From: Paenibacillus sp. 1001270B_150601_E10
GTDB lineage: Bacteria > Bacillota > Bacilli > Paenibacillales > Paenibacillaceae
Reading direction: 5' to 3'
Length of the DNA stretch: 64,000 nt
NCBI RefSeq assembly: GCF_015558675.1
Contig: NZ_JADMOL010000002.1
Coordinates: 77,635-141,634 of the forward strand
Of this stretch, positions 25,633-36,418 are shown piece after piece; position 1 is the first letter of the stretch, and each line of letters starts with the position of its first letter. Both the position numbers and the translations under genes were made by a program. The notes beneath the pieces are model-generated. The model searched no databases, was not told the DNA's origin, and worked only from the letters and a program-made list of their open reading frames with translations.

Positions 25633-25864
25633 CCGTATCCAGATGGGATGAATTTTGATAAGGTGGAATATTGAACTATAAGGTTCACATAAATGCCTCT
25701 AAACAAAGTCTCTCTTTTTGAAAACCCGACATTGAAAGTCCTACAGTTGAAGTTTTTCTCATTTTGACGTGAAAGAGCGAATTTCCTCAAATCTGTGCAC
25801 TAGCCCTGCGAATAGCCCGTATTTCTCGCCCTAAGCTCTGAATTATCTTGTTTGCGCTTCAGAA
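25633..25864. other. Intergenic stretch without a gene
   Basis: No supported coding frame in either direction. The segment around 25775-25860 has alternating phrases (CACTAGCCCTGCGAATAGCCC) that look like an intergenic repeat of the genus, but I cannot compare it with other copies here. Confidence 0.3.
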
Positions 25865-25915
25865 TTGACCTATGACATAATCAAATAATATGTAAAACGA
25901 TAGATAACGTTTTCG
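25865..25915 (+). promoter_or_regulatory. Promoter plus cre-like site for the NCS2 permease
   Basis: TTGACC at 25865 and TAATAT at 25886 (15-base spacing, short). The site at 25902-25915, read on the minus strand as CGAAAACGTTATCT, matches 13 of 14 positions of the CcpA consensus and lies just after the -10. I saw no purine riboswitch core. Confidence 0.4.
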
Positions 25916-25945
25916 GAATGGTACTTCGTAAGGAAGGGGAACAGA

Positions 25946-27292
25946 ATGGGTAAGCAGGAGGCTGTAAAACATTCATTAGCCGGAATACAATGGTTGTTCT
26001 TTATGTTTGCCAATACCATTGTCATTCCATTAACGATCGGGCACGCATTTGACCTTAGCAGCGGAGATATCGCAACATCGATACAGCGTGCCTTTATCTT
26101 AACAGGAGTAGCCTCTCTGCTTCAGGTGTTCGTTGGTCATCGTTGGATCTTGCTGGAGGGACAGTCGGGATTATGGTGGGGCGTCATTATTAGCTTGTGC
26201 GCATCCGCACCAACGATGGGATTAACGCTCCCAGAGGTCGGGGCTTCCATGATTACGGGAATTGTATTAGGCGGGGTTACGATCATCCTATTAGGAATGC
26301 TGGGCGTTGGGGATAAGATCAAAAAGTGGTTTACGCCGCACGTCATGTTTGTCGTCATCTTTCTCATCGCATCACAGCTTATTTTTATCTTTGCAAAAGG
26401 CATGCTTGGCTTGAACGCGGATACAACGGTACATCCCACGACTTCTTTATTTATTCTAGCCGTCATCGTACTGGTATTGCTTCTAACGCTCGCAGGGCCC
26501 GCTAAGCTTCGCAACTTTGCCATCTTGATCGGGATTATCCTGGGGTGGATCTTCTATACGCTAATCTTCGGGTCAGAAGCGCAAACCTTTGAAGGCGGAG
26601 GGAAGCTGTGGATGCCCTTTACTTGGGGGAATCCGCTTGATACGCATCTGAATATGGGCATCGTGACGGTTACTTATCTAACAGGATTATTGAACCTGTC
26701 CAATACGATGGCTGCATTAAAGGGCTCTGCCGCTTTGTTTGGCAGTGAGCCGACAGCAAGGCAGTATCGCGGTGGGTTTGCGATTACAGGGCTTATGAAT
26801 ATATTGGCAGGGATCTTTGGAGTTGTTCCATATGGAACATACGCATCCTCGATTGGATTTTTGCAGGCAACCCGTATCTTTAGCCGAATACCCTTCATTA
26901 TCGGGTCTTCAGGCTTAATCCTGTTCGGCTTTGTACCGCAGCTTGCTGAGTTCTTCTCGACATTGCCGCTTACTGTAGGCAATGCGGTGCTGTTCGTCGC
27001 TTACCTCAGTATGATGAACTCCGCCCTGACTCAGCTAAAAGGCATTACGTTTACGTCCCGCACGATATATCGTGTTGCGCTTCCGGCCTTTATCGGGCTC
27101 GCGTGGATGACCTTTCCGAGTTCGGTCTGGACGGAGGTTCCAGTGCTGATTCAGCCGCTCATCTCCAATGGTCTTCTGCTCGGCATTATCATTACACTGC
27201 TCATTAATCATCTCATTCCTTGGGATCGAATGGAGGAGCAGGATCGACAGGAGAGCTTGAAGGCGGAAACGCCTTCGAATTCTTCGTGTTAA
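25946..27292 (+). CDS. NCS2-family nucleobase permease (uracil/xanthine type)
   Basis: 448 aa, 12-14 hydrophobic segments. The NCS2 fold is seen in FANTIVIPLTIGHAF near the N-terminus, LLEGQSGLWWG and the conserved NLSNTMAAL region in TM8-10. It imports a nucleobase with a proton. It is monocistronic between two strong terminators. AAGGAAGGGG precedes the start. Uracil versus xanthine or guanine cannot be decided by eye. Confidence 0.8.
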   Translation: MGKQEAVKHSLAGIQWLFFMFANTIVIPLTIGHAFDLSSGDIATSIQRAFILTGVASLLQVFVGHRWILLEGQSGLWWGVIISLCASAPTMGLTLPEVGASMITGIVLGGVTIILLGMLGVGDKIKKWFTPHVMFVVIFLIASQLIFIFAKGMLGLNADTTVHPTTSLFILAVIVLVLLLTLAGPAKLRNFAILIGIILGWIFYTLIFGSEAQTFEGGGKLWMPFTWGNPLDTHLNMGIVTVTYLTGLLNLSNTMAALKGSAALFGSEPTARQYRGGFAITGLMNILAGIFGVVPYGTYASSIGFLQATRIFSRIPFIIGSSGLILFGFVPQLAEFFSTLPLTVGNAVLFVAYLSMMNSALTQLKGITFTSRTIYRVALPAFIGLAWMTFPSSVWTEVPVLIQPLISNGLLLGIIITLLINHLIPWDRMEEQDRQESLKAETPSNSSC

Positions 27293-27324
27293 ACAGGAGA
27301 CTATTGTAAAAATGTTGTACGAAT

Positions 27325-27360
27325 AAAAGGGCTGTCCTTCATAAGGACGGCCCTTTTAAT
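27325..27360. terminator. Bidirectional terminator between permease and CBS-domain gene
   Basis: AAAAGGGCTGTCCTT / AAGGACGGCCCTTTT, a 15-bp stem with one mismatch and T-runs both ways, between convergent genes. Confidence 0.9.
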
Positions 27361-27392
27361 TTGTACAGCTGAACATGATGGATCTGTTCATT

Positions 27393-28784
27393 TTACGCAT
27401 GATGAGGACTAACGCTAATGGGATGCGATTCGCTAACAAGCATCTCTACAAGCTTGATCCGATGCTTTTCTTTGCGCTTGACAATAAAGGTTAGCGGACC
27501 ATAATTCAGCTTCTGTCCTACGCGCAGCTCGGAGTTGCGATTAATGAGCCAGCCTCCGATCGTATCGGCTTCATCATCGTCAAAATCGACGTGTACGAGC
27601 TGGGTGACATGGACGAGAGGGGTAACCCCATCCATTAAATATCGTCGTTCTGTTAGCTTCGCAATTTCGCGGACTTCATCCTCATCGAATTCATCTCTGA
27701 TCTCGCCTACAATTTCCTCAAGGATGTCTTCAATCGTAATTAACCCCGCAGTTCCACCGTACTCATCCAGCAGTATGGCCATGTGGGAATGCTCCTGCTG
27801 CATTCGGCGGAGCACAGCCTTAATCGGAGCAGTCTCAGGCATCATTAGCACAGGTCGAATGACGCGCTCCCAAGGATAGTCCATTTGATGATCCGCTTCG
27901 AGAAACAGCTGCTTCGTATTAATGATGCCGATAATATGATCCTTGTTGTCACGGGCAACCGGAAAGCGGGTATATTGCTCCCGCCGGATCGTTCTCCAGA
28001 CGTCTTGCAGGGATCGATCGGCATACAAGACAACCATAGCGGTACGGGGAACCATAATCTCCTTTGCAGAGAGCTCATCGAAGCTGAAGATTCGATTCAC
28101 ATAGCCATATTCCGTCTTCGTGATCTCGCCGCTCGCTAAGCTGTTGCTAAGGATGAGAAGGATTTCATCCTCGGAATGGGCCTGCTCATTAGCTTGTTCG
28201 GGATGAAAGCCTAATAGCCTCGCAAGGCTATTGGCAGAGTTGTTAAGCAGCCAGATAAACGGAAATAGGATACGGTAGAACCAAATGATCGGCATCGCGA
28301 ATCGAAGGGCGAGGGGCTCTGCGTAGAAAAGCGCAATCGTCTTCGGCAGCAGTTCTCCCACGACGACAGATATATAGGTGACGACGGTAAAGCCAAAGAT
28401 AAAGGAAAGCAAATGCTGAATGGCGTATGGAAGTTCCAATAGCTCGAATAGAGGAGCAAACAGCCGGACAAAAGCAGGCTCCCCAAGCCAGCCTATTCCG
28501 AGGGACGCAATCGTAATCCCAAGCTGGCAGGCGGATAAGTATTCATTGACATGAGTCGTGACTTTCTGAACGGCCTTGGCTTGTGGGACGCCCTCTGCAA
28601 CGAGTTGGTTCACGCGGCTTGGTCGCAGCTTGACGATCGCGAACTCGGTAGCAACAAAGAAAGCCGTCATCGCAATCAAGATCAGGACGATAAGCATACT
28701 CCACAGGATGGCGTCCACCTCCAAGTTGTGATGATGGTCTAAGTGACCTGCATGAAAGCTTTGAAAGCAGGGCTGATCATCCAT
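27393..28784 (-). CDS. HlyC/CorC (CNNM)-family membrane protein with CBS domains
   Basis: The frame is open from 28904. I set the start at ATG 28784 because a promoter-like TTGTAC lies further up, but no start has a clear ribosome binding site, so this is uncertain. DUF21 domain with four membrane segments (FFVATEFAIVKLRPSRVN is characteristic), then two CBS domains (EIMVPRTAMVVL ... IGIINTKQLF, and DEYGGTAGLITIEDILEEIVGEI), then the CorC/HlyC C-terminal domain (DGVTPLVHV onward). Family members are linked to Mg2+ homeostasis. It is a single gene between terminators. Confidence 0.85.
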   Translation of the reverse strand: MDDQPCFQSFHAGHLDHHHNLEVDAILWSMLIVLILIAMTAFFVATEFAIVKLRPSRVNQLVAEGVPQAKAVQKVTTHVNEYLSACQLGITIASLGIGWLGEPAFVRLFAPLFELLELPYAIQHLLSFIFGFTVVTYISVVVGELLPKTIALFYAEPLALRFAMPIIWFYRILFPFIWLLNNSANSLARLLGFHPEQANEQAHSEDEILLILSNSLASGEITKTEYGYVNRIFSFDELSAKEIMVPRTAMVVLYADRSLQDVWRTIRREQYTRFPVARDNKDHIIGIINTKQLFLEADHQMDYPWERVIRPVLMMPETAPIKAVLRRMQQEHSHMAILLDEYGGTAGLITIEDILEEIVGEIRDEFDEDEVREIAKLTERRYLMDGVTPLVHVTQLVHVDFDDDEADTIGGWLINRNSELRVGQKLNYGPLTFIVKRKEKHRIKLVEMLVSESHPISVSPHHA

Positions 28785-29067
28785 TAGGTTGTGTAATGAG
28801 AGTGGCTTTATCCAGATGCGCATGTTAACAAAACTTACTAAAGTTATGTACAATAGGAGAGTCAAATGTTCAGCTTGGACCAATAAGCGATGGACGGTAT
28901 TCATTTACTGGTTGCAGTGACGAGCTAAACTTTGCTTAGTTATAACGAATGATCGAGCATAATTCATAAAGCGATTAGGGAATATAAGTTGTTTGTATAA
29001 GGTGACGAACTCTTTCTCAAATAAATGGAGCCGTTGATAGATACGTAAGCATATGGAGGATACAAGT

Positions 29068-30147
29068 ATGATACAGGAGCATGACGATCAAGAAAGCCAT
29101 TTGCCTTATCGAAGGGAAGATACTGTTGTTGAGGAAACATGGCGATTAACGACGTGGATTCACGAGGAATTAGGCTACTGCATTTACCAGATACAAGTGC
29201 CTGTACCAAACTCGCTGCGCTGGGTCAATGCGTATGCCATTCTTTCTCAGGGACGCGGCTTCACGATTATCGATCCTGGAATGAGAACAAGTGAGGCAGA
29301 GCAGGTATGGCAGCAGGTTTATACGCATCTTCAGATTCAAGAACACGGGATGGAGCAAATTATTCTAACACACTATCACCCTGACCATTTGGGCCTTGCC
29401 GGATGGATGCAGGAGCAATACGCCTGCCCCGTCTACATCTCGCCAATCGGCTGGGATATGGCGCAGCGCATGTGGAGCGAGGAGCGGAGCATGAGCACAG
29501 AGATGTGCGAGCTGTTCGGCATGCATGGCATGCCAACAGAGAGCTTGGAGCAGATATATGACCATATGGAAAGCTTTGTCGCTCAAGTATCGCCGCTTCC
29601 AAAAGTCACATTGCTTCATCATGGCGAGCAAGTATCCTTTTTGGACAGGGAGTGGCTGGTGCTCGAAACGCACGGGCATGCCCCCGGACAGCTGTCGTTC
29701 TGGAATGAAGAGCTGAGCAGTTTATTTGTTGGGGATCATGTTCTTCCTAGAATTACGCCGAATGTGAGCTTTATGCTGCAAAGTGATCCAGAGCCGCTGC
29801 AATCCTTCCTGCTTGGACTTAAGCAGCTTTATGAGCTTCCAGTAACGTTTGCTTTTCCGGGTCATCGTTATCCATTCGCCCATTTTCATGCAAGAATCGA
29901 CTATCTGCTTGACCATCATGAAGAGCGGCTCACCGAATTTTATCAGAAGCTAACCACACCCATAACGGCGTATGAGCTGTGTACGTTAACGTTTGGAGCA
30001 CCTCCTTCCCTTTCGATTCACCAATTCCGCTTTGCGATGGGAGAGACGCTTGCCCATATGGTGGAGCTTAAGCGCAGAGGCTGGGCAAAAACAATCGAGC
30101 GAGATAATATGGTTTATTGGACAAGCATAAAGGAATTGAAGTCTTAA
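29068..30147 (+). CDS. MBL-fold hydrolase with C-terminal winged-helix domain
   Basis: 359 aa from ATG 29068 after GGAGG; an upstream in-frame ATG overlaps that site. Motifs: IIDPGM, LTHYHPDHLGLAGW, THGHAPGQLSFW, FVGDHVLP and FPGHRYPF, the full metallo-hydrolase metal set. About 80 further residues resemble the winged-helix tail of LACTB2-like proteins. The substrate is unknown; endoribonuclease or thioesterase activity are the usual options. Confidence 0.85.
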   Translation: MIQEHDDQESHLPYRREDTVVEETWRLTTWIHEELGYCIYQIQVPVPNSLRWVNAYAILSQGRGFTIIDPGMRTSEAEQVWQQVYTHLQIQEHGMEQIILTHYHPDHLGLAGWMQEQYACPVYISPIGWDMAQRMWSEERSMSTEMCELFGMHGMPTESLEQIYDHMESFVAQVSPLPKVTLLHHGEQVSFLDREWLVLETHGHAPGQLSFWNEELSSLFVGDHVLPRITPNVSFMLQSDPEPLQSFLLGLKQLYELPVTFAFPGHRYPFAHFHARIDYLLDHHEERLTEFYQKLTTPITAYELCTLTFGAPPSLSIHQFRFAMGETLAHMVELKRRGWAKTIERDNMVYWTSIKELKS

Positions 30148-30162
30148 ACGAACATAAGACAT

Positions 30163-30212
30163 AAAAAGAGCTGATCTCAGTCATGAATTGACTTGGATCA
30201 GCTTTCTTTTTG
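30163..30212. terminator. Bidirectional terminator
   Basis: GAGCTGATC / GATCAGCTT outer stem with a GTCA/TGAC inner pairing, A-run before and T-run after. It lies between the convergent MBL and PgpA-like genes. Confidence 0.8.
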
Positions 30213-30229
30213 GAATCTTGTATAACCAA

Positions 30230-30769
30230 TTACTTGTCATTCTTCTCTTCTTCAAAGTGCGCCTGCTTGCGATGAGCAATCCGGCTGCTTGCCGCAGCGG
30301 CAATGGCGCCTACGATATCATCAAGAAATGTATGAATATTTCCATCGGTCTTATCATTTAATTTCTTCAAGATGCCAGGCTTCAGCTTGTCTACGTAGCC
30401 ATAGTTCGTAAAGCCGATGCTTCCGTATACGTTTACGATGGAGAAGGCCAAAACTTCATCTACGCCGTACAGCCCCTCATCATGTTCGATCATGTCCTGA
30501 AGTGCAGGAATAAGCTGCTTTTGCTCTGCTAAAATATCGAGTTGAATCCCGGTCAGCACTGCATTCTGCACCTCACGCTTGCGCAGGACTTGCTCTACAT
30601 TATGTATGCAGAACTCCATTGTGAGATCGGGAAAATATTGGCTTTGCAAAAACATGACGAGCTCTGCAATCTGCTCGATTGTTACTCCGCGTTTACGAAG
30701 CCATTCTCTGGTTGCTGCTTCTACCTTCTCGCTGTCTAGGCTGTATGGCTTTTGGTTGTCAATAGTCAT
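30230..30769 (-). CDS. Phosphatidylglycerophosphatase A-like protein (YutG type)
   Basis: 179 aa. It contains the PgpA/YutG domain with HEDEGLYGVDEVLAFSIVNVYG-like and TFLDDIVGAIAAA segments and ends in a basic, acidic-tipped tail. The short form without membrane segments is the Bacillus YutG type. The role inferred from the family is dephosphorylation of phosphatidylglycerophosphate in phospholipid synthesis. GAGGTG precedes the ATG. It is divergent from gerM. Confidence 0.8.
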   Translation of the reverse strand: MTIDNQKPYSLDSEKVEAATREWLRKRGVTIEQIAELVMFLQSQYFPDLTMEFCIHNVEQVLRKREVQNAVLTGIQLDILAEQKQLIPALQDMIEHDEGLYGVDEVLAFSIVNVYGSIGFTNYGYVDKLKPGILKKLNDKTDGNIHTFLDDIVGAIAAAASSRIAHRKQAHFEEEKNDK

Positions 30770-31013
30770 AAGCTCATCACCTCACTGAAAAGTTATCTAG
30801 AAATCATACTCTATTATTGTACATGATTCCTCGGAACTAATCACATCCCAGATAATGATCCGCTTCTTTGCACATTCATAGGCTCTAAAAAAGATGAGGA
30901 TAGTGGTCATGTTTTGATAGGGGGGCTCGTATATATAGGACAAACAGGTGAGCAGACAAGCGTCACCCGCATGGCTGCCGCATTTCCAATCGCCAAGGAG
31001 GCTGAAGGATAAG

Positions 31014-32108
31014 ATGAAGAAAACATCAAACCAGAATACTCGCCGCAACCGATATCGAATCGGGATACTGGCTTGCACGCTCGTACTAACGGCAGGGCTT
31101 ACTGCATGCGGAGGTGAGAGTGCCATTGACCAACCTCCTACGGATATTGAGAATCAGATGCTGCAAGCGGTGGATGGTAATCCTGTGACAACGAAGAATA
31201 CGAGTGGAGAGCAAGTGGATGGCAACGAGGAAGCCAACGCTAATCTAACGGTATATTTAAAGGATCGCTATGGTTACCTTGCGCCAGTGTCTTACCAATG
31301 GGGCGACAAGGATACAGAGGGGCTTGCCAATGCAGCCGTAACCTTATTGACGGAGGGGAGCACAGAAGCGGGCAGATTGCCGACAGGCTTTACGGCCACT
31401 CTTCCCAAAGGCACTCAGGTTAAAAATATGACGTTCAATCCTGAGCAGAAGCTGGTTGTCCTTGAGCTGTCAAAGGAGTTTGCCAATTACGCCCCAGAGG
31501 ATGAGCGGAGCATTATGGAGTCATTGACTTGGACGCTGACTTCGCTTCCAGATGTAGAGCAGGTGCAGCTGTGGATGGATTCGAAGAAGCTTACAGAAAT
31601 GCCGGTGGGACATACGCCGCTGGATACGAATCTGACCCGTCATACAGGCATTAATCTTGAGAAGGATGATACAGTAAGCTACTACCGCTCGATGCCGGTT
31701 CAGCTGTACTTCACATCCCTGACAGAAGAAGGTAAGACCTATTATATTCCAATCACCCGCTTGGTGGAGCCTTCGGACGATATCGTGACCGCTACCATCA
31801 ATGAGCTCATCGAGGGGCCGCATAATAAGACCGCCATGTCCATGGTGGCAACGGATCAAACAAAGATCAGCAAGATCGAGCATAAGGAGGATTCACTAGT
31901 TGTGCATTTGAGTGATCCGATGTTCGAGCAAGGGGATAAAGTGCCGGCAGACCTGCTCAAGTCCGTTATCTTCTCTTTAACAGAGTTAAGCGATGTAGAT
32001 AAGGTTCAGATTACGATGAATGGACAAACGGATATCCTTGGATCAGATGACATAGACTATTCAAAGCCTGTCACTAGACCTTCCGTTAACCCGATGATTA
32101 AGGGATAA
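31014..32108 (+). CDS. gerM: GerM-type spore germination/sporulation lipoprotein
   Basis: 364 aa from ATG 31014. Lipobox TACG after a basic start and hydrophobic stretch. Two GerMN domains (about 80-195 and 215-345) show the repeated pattern of ATLPKGT, LDLSKEF-like and SLTELSDVDKVQI segments. In Bacillus GerM is a mother-cell/forespore envelope lipoprotein needed for normal sporulation and germination. The downstream rph-rdgB order is as in Bacillus (gerM-rph-ysnA), which supports the call. Confidence 0.9.
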   Translation: MKKTSNQNTRRNRYRIGILACTLVLTAGLTACGGESAIDQPPTDIENQMLQAVDGNPVTTKNTSGEQVDGNEEANANLTVYLKDRYGYLAPVSYQWGDKDTEGLANAAVTLLTEGSTEAGRLPTGFTATLPKGTQVKNMTFNPEQKLVVLELSKEFANYAPEDERSIMESLTWTLTSLPDVEQVQLWMDSKKLTEMPVGHTPLDTNLTRHTGINLEKDDTVSYYRSMPVQLYFTSLTEEGKTYYIPITRLVEPSDDIVTATINELIEGPHNKTAMSMVATDQTKISKIEHKEDSLVVHLSDPMFEQGDKVPADLLKSVIFSLTELSDVDKVQITMNGQTDILGSDDIDYSKPVTRPSVNPMIKG

Positions 32109-32244
32109 TCGCAAAGGAATAGTGGATGCAGCGTGAATCAAGAGCTCACCTATTCTCCGATGAAAAGATGCTTTTCGCTTCTGACTTTGGTAGAATAGGT
32201 GATGTTCATTTTATATGCGGATTGGAAATTTAGGAGGAACTACC

Positions 32245-33000
32245 ATGAGAAGCAACGGACGCAAGGCGGAGGATATCCGGCCTACTACGATACGAACGAA
32301 TACGAACAAATTTGCCGAAGGATCAGTTACGATCGAAGTCGGTGATACGAAAGTAATCTGTACGGCAACAGTGGATGAGAAGGTTCCCCCTTTTATGAAG
32401 GGACAAGGAAAGGGCTGGATAACAGCCGAGTATTCCATGCTGCCGCGCGCAACGCAAACACGCAATCAGCGTGAAGCAGCTAGAGGCAAGCTTACTGGAC
32501 GCACGATGGAGATACAGCGCCTAATCGGACGCAGCTTGCGTTCGGTCGTTGATCTACATGCGCTTGGCGAGCGTACGATTACGCTCGACTGCGATGTCAT
32601 TCAAGCCGATGGCGGTACACGTACAGCATCGATTACAGGTTCGTTCGTCGCAATGACAATGGCTATACATAAGATTGCGGAGCAGCACAAGCTCGCTGTG
32701 TTCCCGGTAACGGACTTCCTTGCAGCTGTTAGCGTTGGAGTCGTTCAGGATGAGCCGGTTTGCGACTTGAATTATGACGAGGATTCCCAAGCGAAGGTGG
32801 ATATGAACGTCGTGATGACAGGCAGCGGCAAGTTCGTTGAGGTTCAAGGAACAGGCGAAGAAAGCCCGTTCACGAGAGAAGAGCTGAATCAGCTGCTTGC
32901 TCTTGGCGAGCAAGGCGTAAAGCAGCTTGTGGAGCTGCAGCGTGAAGCATTAGGAGCGGCTGCGGAGAAGGTTGCAGCACGCGCGAACAAGGAGGCTTAA
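32245..33000 (+). CDS. rph: Ribonuclease PH
   Basis: 251 aa from ATG 32245 after AGGAGG; ten upstream codons are non-coding. RNase PH motifs: [13 protein letters not shown] at the start, [13 protein letters not shown] with phosphate-binding Arg, [19 protein letters not shown], and [16 protein letters not shown] with the metal Asp residues. It trims tRNA 3' ends with phosphate. The stop is 2 bases before rdgB, so they are one operon with gerM. Confidence 0.95.
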   Translation: MRSNGRKAEDIRPTTIRTNTNKFAEGSVTIEVGDTKVICTATVDEKVPPFMKGQGKGWITAEYSMLPRATQTRNQREAARGKLTGRTMEIQRLIGRSLRSVVDLHALGERTITLDCDVIQADGGTRTASITGSFVAMTMAIHKIAEQHKLAVFPVTDFLAAVSVGVVQDEPVCDLNYDEDSQAKVDMNVVMTGSGKFVEVQGTGEESPFTREELNQLLALGEQGVKQLVELQREALGAAAEKVAARANKEA

Positions 33001-33002
33001 TC

Positions 33003-33662
33003 ATGCCGATTAAAGGAGATACGGTATTCGTCGCAACACGCAATGCAGGCAAGCTGCGTGAATTCTCGCTCGCCTTCTCCTCGCTCGGCTTGAAGGTCAA
33101 GAGTCTGGCTGACTTTCCGGATATTCCGGATGTGGTAGAGGATGGAGAGACCTTCCTTGAGAATGCCATGAAGAAGGCGAAGACGGTTGCAGAAGCGCTT
33201 CAGGTCCCCGTCCTTGCCGATGATTCTGGGCTGTGCGTAGGCCGCTTGGACGGGGAGCCAGGTGTCTATTCGGCTCGTTATGCAGGAGAGCATGGCAACG
33301 ATCAAGCCAATAATGAAAAGCTGCTTCGCGAGCTAAAGAAGCTGCCTGCATGGGATACCTCAGGCGATAGCAAGAGCGAGCGGATACAGGAGCATTGGCT
33401 GAGCCCAGCGCAATTCGTCTGTTCGCTGGTGCTATATGATCCAGCGAACAAAAAAGCATACGAAGCCATGGGGACGGTGGATGGCTATATTACCGACCAT
33501 CCGCGCGGAGAGTATGGCTTCGGGTATGATCCTCTGTTCTACGTGCCCGCTTACGACTGTACGATGGCACAGCTTAGTCCAGAGGAGAAGCAGCGCATCA
33601 GCCATCGCGGCAGAGCGCTGGATGCCTTGCTGACACGATTATCTTCTTCTTTTTCTGAGTAA
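33003..33662 (+). CDS. rdgB: XTP/dITP diphosphatase (HAM1/RdgB family)
   Basis: 219 aa. FVATRNAGKLREF, VPVLADDSGLCVGRLDGEPGVYSARYAG, YGFGYDPLF and SHRGRAL are the family's substrate and metal sites. It has an insertion of about 15 residues (around LPAWDTSGDSKS) relative to Bacillus YsnA. It removes non-canonical purine triphosphates. AAGGAGG lies inside the end of rph. Confidence 0.95.
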   Translation: MPIKGDTVFVATRNAGKLREFSLAFSSLGLKVKSLADFPDIPDVVEDGETFLENAMKKAKTVAEALQVPVLADDSGLCVGRLDGEPGVYSARYAGEHGNDQANNEKLLRELKKLPAWDTSGDSKSERIQEHWLSPAQFVCSLVLYDPANKKAYEAMGTVDGYITDHPRGEYGFGYDPLFYVPAYDCTMAQLSPEEKQRISHRGRALDALLTRLSSSFSE

Positions 33663-33699
33663 TCCACTAGACATTTAAGAAATAATTGGATATTGTTAT

Positions 33700-33745
33700 A
33701 AAAAAGACACCTTGCAAAGCAATCTTGTATGGGTGTCTTTTTTTA
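33700..33745 (+). terminator. Terminator of gerM-rph-rdgB
   Basis: AAAAAGACACC / GGGTGTCTTTTTTT hairpin with a long T-run, 38 bases after rdgB. Confidence 0.85.
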
Positions 33746-33884
33746 CCATAATCGAAGCGTTGTGTTTCAGCTTGATGGAACCATCATTCGATTGCACGAT
33801 AAAACCAACCTTTGAGCGCGGTCGTTCCTCCTTGAAAGGCCTCGTCGCAAAGCGTTTTATCCCAAACAAATGATATCCACATAG

Positions 33885-35201
<1,317 letters not shown>

Positions 35202-35277
35202 TATCACTTATTAAAAGTGGCAAGCAGCACTCATAGCGTACTTGTTGCTTTATATTTAGAAGTAAATATCTGACGTA

Positions 35278-35320
35278 GAAGAACCCTTTCTTGGTTATCC
35301 TTGGAAGGGTTCTTCTTATG
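35278..35320 (+). terminator. Terminator after metY
   Basis: AGAAGAACCCTT / AAGGGTTCTTCT stem followed by TA-rich sequence. The space to the next gene (to 35508) otherwise holds only A/T-rich promoter-like sequence. Confidence 0.8.
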
Positions 35321-35508
35321 GGGATAACAGCTGATACGGTCTATCAACAAGAAGCCGCTCAAACGAAAAGTGGAATGAGAATGTGACCACTTTCACTGAT
35401 ATCTCGAATTAAATTATTTTATAAATAAAATGTTTTGGTTTAAGATAATAGGTGTAATAAATGTCATATACGAAATATTACATAACATCTGAAAGGAAAG
35501 TGGACATC

Positions 35509-36261
35509 ATGAGACTCGAAAATAAAGTGGCGATTATTACAGGTGCAGGTACCGGAATTGGGAAAAAGACAGCCTTGCTCTTCTCTTCTGAGGGAGCATC
35601 TATTGTTGTAACGGATGTAAACCAAGAATCAGGAAATCAAACCGTGAAAGAAATTCAAGATCAGTGTGGACAAGCGATCTTTGTTCCTCACGATGTAACG
35701 AAGGAAGAAGCTTGGATGCACGTTGTCGAGGAAGCCAAAGAGGCCTTTGGCAAAATAGATGTGCTTTTCAATAATGCGGGTATCTATATTATTAAGCCGA
35801 TGATAGAAATCAGCCTTGATGAATGGAACAAGTTGATGGCGATTAACGTAACAGGCGTGTTCCTTGGCATGAAGCATGTGATGCCAGTCATGGCTGAGCA
35901 GAAAAAAGGCTCTGTGATTAATGCCTCTTCCATCGCGGGGATTATCGGTGCTCCAGGTCATGTGTTGTACGGAGCAAGTAAAGGCGCAGTGCGTACCATG
36001 ACGAAAGATGCGGCAATGGAATATGCAGGACAACGTGTTCGTGTAAACTCCATCCACCCTGGATACATCAAGACTGGCATGGCAACCTATGCTTCTGAAG
36101 TAACCGGGAAGTCCGAAGAGCAGCTTGATGCCACTTACCCATTAGGACGCATGGGTGATCCTGAAGAAGTAGCGAAAACGGTTCTTTTCCTTGCTTCTGA
36201 TGAATCCTCCTTTACAACCGGAGCAGAATTCGTCATCGATGGTGGAGCTACTGTGCAATAA
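35509..36261 (+). CDS. Short-chain dehydrogenase/reductase (glucose/3-oxoacyl type)
   Basis: 250 aa from ATG 35509 ([14 protein letters not shown]). Classical [13 protein letters not shown] nucleotide loop, NNAGIY, catalytic Ser in INASSIAG and Tyr/Lys in LYGASKGAV, and a C-terminal [14 protein letters not shown]. It uses NAD(P) on an unknown alcohol or ketone. It is monocistronic between terminators. A longer frame upstream has no ribosome binding site. Confidence 0.88.
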   Translation: MRLENKVAIITGAGTGIGKKTALLFSSEGASIVVTDVNQESGNQTVKEIQDQCGQAIFVPHDVTKEEAWMHVVEEAKEAFGKIDVLFNNAGIYIIKPMIEISLDEWNKLMAINVTGVFLGMKHVMPVMAEQKKGSVINASSIAGIIGAPGHVLYGASKGAVRTMTKDAAMEYAGQRVRVNSIHPGYIKTGMATYASEVTGKSEEQLDATYPLGRMGDPEEVAKTVLFLASDESSFTTGAEFVIDGGATVQ

Positions 36262-36344
36262 GCTATTTTAAGATCATTCAGGATTTATGTTAGCTAGCAA
36301 ACTTTTTGTTTCATAAACTATTCCTTCTCATTCAAATATAGCAT

Positions 36345-36382
36345 AAAGACGCCTCTTATAAGCCGAGAGGCGTCTTTGTAGT
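36345..36382. terminator. Bidirectional terminator between SDR and asnB
   Basis: Perfect 12-bp stem AAAGACGCCTCT / AGAGGCGTCTTT between convergent genes. Confidence 0.85.
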
Positions 36383-36418
36383 TTTGCAATATGGATGATA
36401 TGAGCTGGATATCTAGAT

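Noticed and set aside
25633-25945. Purine riboswitch before the NCS2 permease
   Set aside because: The conserved core (TATAATCCTAATGATATGG and paired loops) is absent.
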